NCBI GenBank assembly: GCA_964465665.1 | Contig: CAYXKM010000100.1 | Span: 1 to 9,633, forward strand | From: JAKEGN01 sp964465665 | GTDB taxonomy: Bacteria > Pseudomonadota > Gammaproteobacteria > Steroidobacterales > Woeseiaceae | Reading direction: 5' to 3' | Length of the DNA: 9,633 nt | Part shown: positions 1-4,471 of the stretch, piece after piece | Position numbering within the stretch: the stretch's first letter is position 1 | Layout: the number at the start of each line of letters is the position of its first letter | Made by a program: the position numbers and the translations under genes | Notes under the pieces: model-generated | What the model was told of the DNA's origin: nothing | What the model saw: only the letters and a program-made list of their open reading frames with translations | Databases searched by the model: none

Positions 1-840
1 GGACAGGCGTGCGTCGCGCACTTCGGGAACGGTGAAAAAGCGGACGATGACGTGCGGCAGCCCGGCCGTGCCCACCATTAGCGCCAGTGTGATGCAGAAG
101 ACGTCTGTCGTGCTCTTCGATCCGCTCGTGTACTGGTTGAAGCCAAGCGAAGTCACGATGTCATCGAGTTTGTCGAGCAGACCAACGCCGCTGGCATTGA
201 CATCCGCGCCGAAGGCGAGCTGCGGAATGGCGTTGCCGGTGATCTGGATGGCGATGAAAATCGCGGGCACGGTGTAGGCGAAGATGAGTACGCAGTACTG
301 CGCAACCTGCGTATAGGTAATACCTTTCATGCCCCCGAGCACGGCATAGACGAAAACGATGCCCATGCCGACCATGAGGCCCACGGCCACGTCGACCTCG
401 AGAAAGCGCGAAAACACGATGCCGACGCCGCGCATTTGCCCGGCAACGTAAGTGAACGACACAAAAATCAGGCAAATGACGGCAACGATTCGGGCTGTCT
501 TTGAATAGTAGCGTTCGGCGATGAACTCGGGCACCGTGAACTTACCGAACTTCCGCAGGTATGGCGCGAGGAACAGCGCCAGCAGCACGTAGCCACCGGT
601 CCAGCCCATCAGGTACACCGATCCGTCGTAACCGAGGAATGCAATGAGCCCCGCCATGGATATAAAGGAGGCGGCGCTCATCCAGTCGGCGGCGGTGGCC
701 ATGCCGTTGGCAACGGGCGACACGGATTTGCCGGCGATGTAAAAGTCGCCGGTATTGTGTGCGCGGGACCAGATGGCGATGCCGATGTACAGCGCGAAAC
801 TGGCGCCGACGACGAGATAAGTCAGTGCTTGCAGGCTCAT
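1..840 (-). CDS. Sodium:solute symporter large subunit, VC_2705 subfamily (partial, C-terminus off window)
   Basis: N-terminal 280 residues of an SSS-family cation/solute symporter, read on the minus strand from ATG at 838-840 and open to base 1. The family is related to acetate permease ActP and takes up small organic acids or similar solutes across the inner membrane using sodium; the substrate here is not known. Several hydrophobic segments are visible (about residues 5-24, 55-70, 76-93, 117-134, 150-170, 180-200). Family-typical stretches include ATAADWMSAASFISMAG (about 48-64), VPEFIAERY (103-111), and GTAGLPHVIVRFFTVPE (257-273), the last being characteristic of ActP-like symporters. 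The only purine-rich stretch upstream (GAGGA, about 13 bases away) is distant. With a 9-base gap from the DUF4212 stop codon, this suggests translational coupling. Full-length relatives are much longer, so a large part lies off the left edge. Confidence 0.93.
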   Translation of the reverse strand, partial: MSLQALTYLVVGASFALYIGIAIWSRAHNTGDFYIAGKSVSPVANGMATAADWMSAASFISMAGLIAFLGYDGSVYLMGWTGGYVLLALFLAPYLRKFGKFTVPEFIAERYYSKTARIVAVICLIFVSFTYVAGQMRGVGIVFSRFLEVDVAVGLMVGMGIVFVYAVLGGMKGITYTQVAQYCVLIFAYTVPAIFIAIQITGNAIPQLAFGADVNASGVGLLDKLDDIVTSLGFNQYTSGSKSTTDVFCITLALMVGTAGLPHVIVRFFTVPEVRDARLS

Positions 841-849
841 GATGTGCAA

Positions 850-1107
850 TCAGTCCTCGTGCACATCGAATTTCTGGTCGAGATGATTCATGCGCCAGGC
901 ATAGAAAAAGATCAGCACTATGAAGGTGTAAATCGAGCCTTGTTGCGCAAACCAGAAACCGAGCTTGAATCCGCCAATGCGAATAGTGTTCAACTGATCG
1001 ACGAGCAATATACCGAAACCGTAGGAACAGGCGAACCACACGAGCATGCAGCCGAATAGCAGGCGGAGATTGGCGCGCCAGTAGGCTGCTCTGTTTTCAG
1101 GACTCAC
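850..1107 (-). CDS. DUF4212 small subunit of sodium:solute symporter
   Basis: 85-residue membrane protein matching the DUF4212 / Na_symport_sm family, the small partner encoded directly ahead of VC_2705-type symporters. It has two hydrophobic segments, about residues 14-35 (LRLLFGCMLVWFACSYGFGI) and 57-71 (GSIYTFIVLIFFYAW). Between them is the family-like FWFAQQGS, and the segment after them is MNHLDQKFDV. The start is a GTG at 1105-1107, chosen because a strong Shine-Dalgarno run (GGGGGAGAG) lies just upstream on the minus strand and no ATG fits. It is the first gene of a two-gene operon, with the large subunit starting 9 bases after its stop. Its biochemical role is not established; it is presumed to be needed for assembly or function of the large subunit. 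Confidence 0.9.
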   Translation of the reverse strand: MSPENRAAYWRANLRLLFGCMLVWFACSYGFGILLVDQLNTIRIGGFKLGFWFAQQGSIYTFIVLIFFYAWRMNHLDQKFDVHED

Positions 1108-1169
1108 TTACTCTCCCCCGCCGACCCCCGCAATGGGTCCTGCGCAATCTATCAGAGCACAATCCAGGA

Positions 1170-1186
1170 TACACGCACTGCGTGTA
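1170..1186. promoter_or_regulatory. Operator-like perfect palindrome upstream of the symporter operon
   Basis: TACACGCA-C-TGCGTGTA: two perfect 8-base inverted arms around a single central base. It lies 63 bases upstream of the DUF4212 start codon, where a repressor or activator dimer would be expected to act. There is no U-tract next to it and the centre is too short for a stable RNA loop, so a DNA-binding site fits better than a terminator. The cognate regulator is not in the window. Confidence 0.5.
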
Positions 1187-1392
1187 ACCGCAGGCCGATG
1201 ATTCCACCACTCTTCAACACGGGAAGGCGATGTATACCTGCGTAGCAGTGACGCCATTTTTGCGTGCGGGCGAGGACCGACGCTCCACGTTGTCAATCCA
1301 GTGGTTCTATTTGACGCATATCATCATTTGTGGTCTATTAATTTCAGGCACTTAAGCGTAAATCAGTCATGATATGCGGCCATTTGCCGAAA

Positions 1393-1425
1393 TTGAATTA
1401 CTGCGCCGCGGCGCCTGCATATAGT
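1393..1425 (+). promoter_or_regulatory. Possible promoter region with embedded GC-rich palindrome
   Basis: A TTGAAT (1393-1398) precedes TGCATATAGT (1416-1425). The 12-base perfect palindrome GCGCCGCGGCGC (1403-1414) sits between them. TATAGT at 1420-1425 matches the sigma70 -10 consensus at five of six positions, but the spacing to TTGAAT is 21 bases, longer than ideal. It lies 76 bases ahead of the secreted orphan gene. A palindrome between -35 and -10 elements is a common operator layout; the assignment here is tentative. Confidence 0.25.
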
Positions 1426-1500
1426 CAGACGGCATAGCTGGACGCTGCGACGACGTTAGCTATTGACCGCCCGTTGCAGGCACTCGGAATTGAGGGTGTG

Positions 1501-1902
1501 ATGGCAAGACGTGGATTGTTGTCGGCAATTTTTGCTTTGCTTTCGACAGCGACTTTCGCCGCTGACAACGAGTACTTGCTTAACTTCGACCTCAATATGA
1601 AGCTGCCTGATGGCAGTAATAGTTACAGTGTGCAACTGCAAGGCGTTGGCCTTCGCTTGAACCAAGCATTTCACGGTAGCGACTTGGGTAAGTATGACTA
1701 TTTCCTTACTGTCTCGGATGTTGAAAACGACAAGGGCAAGTTGACTATCGAGTTCTACGAATACGAGACACGCAGCAAGACCTCGGATGTCGTTTCTGAG
1801 GTCGTTGCAGATGTCGATTTTTCCCTCGGAAGTCCCACCGTGTTTGAGTCGATGGGTGACACCTTCGGTATCGATCTGGCATTCAGCATCGTCGAAAAGT
1901 GA
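1501..1902 (+). CDS. Secreted/periplasmic orphan protein
   Basis: 133 residues from ATG at 1501, chosen because GAGGG (1492-1496) sits four bases upstream and translation from there begins directly with a Sec signal peptide. The signal has MARR as the basic end, a hydrophobic core GLLSAIFALLSTATF, and a likely cut after TFA at residue 20. An upstream in-frame TTG at 1474 would add nine residues and spoil this. The mature part, about 113 residues, is acidic and has alternating beta-like strands (YLLNFDLNMKL, YSVQLQGVGLRL, KLTIEFYEYET, VVADVDFSLG), suggesting a small beta-rich periplasmic domain. It has no cysteines. I do not recognise the family. Base composition is well below that of the flanking genes. 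It stands alone, with a 136-base gap to the next gene. Confidence 0.7.
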   Translation: MARRGLLSAIFALLSTATFAADNEYLLNFDLNMKLPDGSNSYSVQLQGVGLRLNQAFHGSDLGKYDYFLTVSDVENDKGKLTIEFYEYETRSKTSDVVSEVVADVDFSLGSPTVFESMGDTFGIDLAFSIVEK

Positions 1903-2028
1903 CACTTGGCAAACAATTTGAGGGGCAGTATCTCACCAAGGTAGATGGGCACGCGGAATATGCCGTCCAGCACGTCGATGCAAACGGACCGTCGTCAAGT
2001 CACCAGACTCTACGTTTCCTGTCAATTC

Positions 2029-2035
2029 GAGGAAG
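2029..2035 (+). promoter_or_regulatory. Ribosome binding site of the membrane-anchored orphan
   Basis: GAGGAAG immediately ahead of ATG 2039. This clear Shine-Dalgarno fixes the start of the 151-residue protein and argues against an overlapping frame that opens at 1945. Confidence 0.7.
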
Positions 2036-2038
2036 AAT

Positions 2039-2494
2039 ATGAAGAAAATCGACCTCGGGCGAACGATCAATACGCTGGCAAACCTTGGGGTAATTGTCGG
2101 CATCATGTTTCTTGCCATAGAACTCAATCAGAACAATCAACTGCTGAAAAACGAAGCGAGATACAACTTACAGCTATCGAGAAGTGGCGAGCTGGATGAT
2201 CTGTGGAGAAACCCCGATCTGTCGGAGGTCCTGGAGAAAGCTCGACAGGGTGGCACACTGACAGACGGCGAACAGCGACGTCTCCGCTCCTACGTGCTAA
2301 GCCGATTTGTCAGATGGGAGTGGTATTACGAGCAGTATCGAGACGGGCTTATTGACCAGTCGAATCTGCCGATAGCTGCATGGCGTATTTTCCTTGGAAG
2401 GAACCCTTGGGCCACGATGTACTTTGTGGAATATAGGGCTGTCTTTTCTCCAGATTTTGTCCAATTCGTCGAGGATGAGTTGCTTGATAATTGA
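2039..2494 (+). CDS. Membrane-anchored orphan protein with single N-terminal transmembrane helix
   Basis: 151 residues. A short basic N-terminus (MKKIDLGR) leads into one hydrophobic helix at about residues 12-29 (LANLGVIVGIMFLAIEL). This is followed by NQNNQLLKNEARYNLQLSR and a largely alpha-helical, tryptophan- and tyrosine-rich domain. Recognisable stretches are NPDLSEVLEKAR, LTDGEQRRLRSYV, RWEWYYEQYRDGLID and a C-terminal FSPDFVQFVEDEL. This arrangement resembles small uncharacterised proteins common in marine proteobacteria, an impression I cannot verify here; no function is known to me. The helix is not followed by a cleavage site, so the protein is probably anchored in the inner membrane; topology is uncertain. 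No catalytic motif is visible. It ends 84 bases before the hydrolase gene. Confidence 0.78.
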   Translation: MKKIDLGRTINTLANLGVIVGIMFLAIELNQNNQLLKNEARYNLQLSRSGELDDLWRNPDLSEVLEKARQGGTLTDGEQRRLRSYVLSRFVRWEWYYEQYRDGLIDQSNLPIAAWRIFLGRNPWATMYFVEYRAVFSPDFVQFVEDELLDN

Positions 2495-2536
2495 GTGACA
2501 GGCTCTGGCCGAAACCCCGTCGTCCGTTGAGTTACA
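2491..2536 (+). repeat. Intergenic repeat motif, copy A
   Basis: Contains CTCTGGCCGAAA (2503-2514), a 12-base spacer and TTGAGTTACA (2527-2536). The same two blocks recur at 3483-3517 after the hydrolase gene. A further TTGAGTGACA (2491-2500), overlapping the stop codon of the upstream gene, matches the second block at nine of ten bases. The second block also includes TACAAT (2533-2538), a fair -10 promoter match, so this could be either a recombination scar or a shared regulatory element. Confidence 0.45.
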
Positions 2537-2578
2537 ATCTCCGCTGTTGACCCAAAGGCGACAGTCGAAAGATCTGCA

Positions 2579-3466
2579 ATGAATTCCAACTTTTCCCAAT
2601 TTCGAAGTATCTCGCGCCTCCTTGTCCCTACATTACTTGTTGTAGGCGCCTGTGAATCACAAACAGATCAATTCGTCGGGGCAAATGCCTCTGCTGGGAC
2701 TGTGACTTCGGCAGATGGGGTGCCAATCAGGTATGACGATTATGGCGAGGGATCGCCGGCCCTGGTGCTGGTTCATGGCTGGTCGTGTGATCGCAGCTAC
2801 TGGTCGGAGCAAGTTAGTCCGCTGTCTGTCCACTATAGAGTCATCACTGTAGATCTCGGCGGGCACGGCGAGTCCGGACTCGAGCGAGAAAACTGGACCA
2901 TTGCCTCGTTTGGCGCCGACGTGGCAGCGGTCGTTGAATCTCTGGACCTGGACTCTGTTGTACTGGTCGGGCATTCGATGGGGGGAGATGTGATCTTCCA
3001 GGCCGCGCGCCTTTTGCCCGACAAGGTTAAGGCTCTCATTATGCTTGATACATACAAGCAACTCGGCGTCGGGAACAGCGATTCGGAGATTGACGAAATT
3101 GTCTCCGAATTCAAAACCGACTTTTCGGGTGTCACTGAACGGTACGTTCGAGGATATTTTCCGGCTCACGCAGATCAGTCTCTGATTGACAGGGTCGCGA
3201 CAGACATGGCGGCGGCGCCGCCGGCGGTTGCCCTGAGCGCGATCCGTTCTTCCTTTCAGCACGCACGTGAGATTCCTGCTCTGATCGAGGAGTTAGATAT
3301 CCCGGTTGCAACAATCAATCCGGACGATGCGCCGACGGACCTTGAGTCTATGCGTGAACACGGAGTCCATGTAGTAATCATGCCGGGGGTTGGACACTTC
3401 CTCATGATGGAAGATCCGGGCAGATTCAATGACGTTTTGTCATCAACCCTCGATGATCTTCTGTAG
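2579..3466 (+). CDS. Alpha/beta-hydrolase lipoprotein
   Basis: 295 residues. The N-terminus is a lipoprotein signal with lipobox VGAC ending at Cys25. Glu26 at position +2 argues against inner-membrane retention, so outer-membrane anchoring is likely. The rest is a classic alpha/beta-hydrolase fold: oxyanion-hole motif VHGWS (65-69), nucleophile elbow GHSMGG with Ser133, and catalytic His273 in GVGHFLMMEDP. An acidic residue, probably Asp249 or Asp250 in INPDDAP, follows the expected strand. A cap-like insert spans about 160-235. Sequence style is closest to small esterases or epoxide/haloalkane-type hydrolases; the substrate cannot be told. The Shine-Dalgarno is weak (GAAAGA). The start is supported by the signal sequence. 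Composition is intermediate, and both flanks carry the same intergenic repeat. Confidence 0.88.
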   Translation: MNSNFSQFRSISRLLVPTLLVVGACESQTDQFVGANASAGTVTSADGVPIRYDDYGEGSPALVLVHGWSCDRSYWSEQVSPLSVHYRVITVDLGGHGESGLERENWTIASFGADVAAVVESLDLDSVVLVGHSMGGDVIFQAARLLPDKVKALIMLDTYKQLGVGNSDSEIDEIVSEFKTDFSGVTERYVRGYFPAHADQSLIDRVATDMAAAPPAVALSAIRSSFQHAREIPALIEELDIPVATINPDDAPTDLESMREHGVHVVIMPGVGHFLMMEDPGRFNDVLSSTLDDLL

Positions 3467-3482
3467 GTAGGACACGGGCCGC

Positions 3483-3517
3483 CTCTGGCCGAAAGGACAC
3501 ATCTCGATTGAGTAACA
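3483..3517 (+). repeat. Intergenic repeat motif, copy B
   Basis: CTCTGGCCGAAA (3483-3494), identical to copy A, then 13 bases and TTGAGTAACA (3508-3517), nine of ten bases identical to copy A. Copies A and B bracket exactly one gene, the hydrolase lipoprotein, in the same orientation. Sequence outside the two blocks is only loosely similar. Confidence 0.45.
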
Positions 3518-3530
3518 TTTTGGCGATTAG

Positions 3531-3998
3531 ATGACTGAGAAAATTGAGTCAATGGAAATTCATCCCATGCGAGGTCACTCGCGCGGCGAGTGGTATTGCT
3601 CCCTGGAGGATGTCACTCCGACTGAGGACGACGCGGAATACTGGGCTGTATTCGGCGTCACTCACCGTGGCAACAGGCACTGCCTGGGAGAGTTTCCGAC
3701 AAAGGCGGCGGCGAAGACCGCCGTGCACGGGCTGGATGCCGTTTGGAAGCCAACGGAGCCGGCGCCGGCAGAACGCGGCGGAAAGATCGTTCAGATCGAA
3801 GTTGTTGCATCAAACGATAGCTCCACAATGGTGGACATTTTCGCTCTGTGCAACGATGGTTCGATTTGGCGCCGAGGAATCGGGACGGGACGGCACTCCG
3901 GCCTGATGGATTCCCGTTGGGAGAGAGTTCCGTTGGATGGTATTGATGAGATCGCCCCCGAAGCAGCGTTTCACGCCGTCATCGCATCATCGCACTGA
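3531..3998 (+). CDS. Small soluble orphan protein, two-part
   Basis: 155 residues, no signal peptide or membrane helix. The N-terminal half (about 20-72) reads as a compact beta-beta-alpha module: EYWAVFGVTHRGNRHCLGEF followed by a helix PTKAAAKTAVHGLD. A proline/glutamate linker (PTEPAPAERGG) leads to a second module (about 85-135). Its core, DIFALCNDGSIWR ... SRWERV, resembles one blade of a tectonin- or RCC1-type beta-propeller (a strand, turn DG, then a Trp). A single blade cannot form a propeller alone, so the comparison is only structural flavour. The start is uncertain: no good Shine-Dalgarno precedes ATG 3531, an in-frame stop sits directly before it, and ATGs at 3552 and 3567 are possible. 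The gene ends about 20 bases before the dehydrogenase remnant. Function not recognised. Confidence 0.62.
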   Translation: MTEKIESMEIHPMRGHSRGEWYCSLEDVTPTEDDAEYWAVFGVTHRGNRHCLGEFPTKAAAKTAVHGLDAVWKPTEPAPAERGGKIVQIEVVASNDSSTMVDIFALCNDGSIWRRGIGTGRHSGLMDSRWERVPLDGIDEIAPEAAFHAVIASSH

Positions 3999-4018
3999 AC
4001 AATGGCCGACCGATTGTG

Positions 4019-4320
4019 GGCCCGGAGATGGCGTCGCAGATCAGCGAAGCATGGGGCTCACCGAATCTTGGCGGCCCGATCACCACGGCGGGCGGTGTGT
4101 CGTATTTGTCGCGGCAGCACTGGATCGCTGGCTCCGCGCATACGACATCGAGAGCGGCCGGGAACTCTGGCGTGGACCGCTACCAGAAAGCGGCAAGGCC
4201 ACGCCCATGAGCTACCAAGTCAGCTCCGGCGAGCAGTACGTCGTCATCGCCGTTGGCGGCGGTGGCTTTTTTGGAACAGGCGCCTACCTGGTTGCATTTC
4301 GCTTGCGAGCTGCTCAATAA
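4019..4320 (+). pseudogene. Remnant of a PQQ-dependent (quinoprotein) dehydrogenase, C-terminal end, frameshifted
   Basis: About 100 codons matching the end of membrane quinoprotein glucose-dehydrogenase-type enzymes, which oxidise sugars or alcohols in the periplasm with pyrroloquinoline quinone. One frame gives EAWGSPNLGGPITTAGG up to 4096. Another gives VVFVAAALDRWLRAYDIESG, GKATPMSYQVSSGEQYVVIAVGGGGFF and a TAA at 4318-4320. The switch falls at GGTGTGTCGTA (4094-4104) and is explained by a duplicated GT; removing two bases restores the family pattern AGG-VVF-VAA. The other several hundred residues expected of this family, including most propeller blades, are absent upstream, where the 155-residue orphan ends at 3998. 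The fragment is therefore both truncated and frameshifted. Homology is by recognition of family motifs, not by a database search. Confidence 0.82.
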
Positions 4321-4471
4321 ATGCGAAGGAACGTACGATTCATCGCCTGTCAAGCTGTACTTGCCGCAATTTGGTAACTGTCACGGTGCTTGCCGGAGTG
4401 ACCGGCGTGCCAGATACTTGGCGCAATCGAGCAGCTGCCAGCAACGATCGTTTCAAAGGATAAGAACAACC

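Larger units (their letters stand above)
1108..1500. other. Gene-free divergent upstream region
   Basis: 393 bases between the minus-strand symporter operon and the plus-strand secreted orphan. Short open frames exist, but none has a credible start or protein-like sequence. The region must hold the promoters of both flanking units. It contains two perfect palindromes, listed separately (1170-1186 and 1403-1414), and AT-rich promoter-like stretches around 1311-1345 and 1391-1425 on the plus strand. No RNA gene was recognised. Confidence 0.6.

Noticed and set aside
1108..1296. Minus-strand open frame of 62 codons ahead of DUF4212
   Set aside because: It has a TTG start with no ribosome site, an unconvincing protein, and overlaps both the operator-like palindrome and the DUF4212 ribosome site.
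1311..1341. Plus-strand promoter TTGACG ... TCTATT/TATTAA
   Set aside because: The -35 match is fair, but the -10 is weak at 17 bases and better at a non-ideal 19 bases. It is about 160 bases from the nearest plus gene, so it is not called as a feature.
1456..1905. Minus-strand open frame covering the whole secreted orphan gene
   Set aside because: The plus strand has a Shine-Dalgarno and a signal peptide; the minus frame has neither and no domain-like pattern.
2495..2578. Integron attC site
   Set aside because: GTTGAGT (2526-2532) fits the GTTRRRY core, but no matching RYYYAAC partner or paired inner arms are present, copy B lacks the core, and no integrase is visible.
2657..3262. Minus-strand open frame of 201 codons in the hydrolase gene
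   Set aside because: It is a shadow of the alpha/beta hydrolase, whose catalytic motifs are unambiguous on the plus strand.
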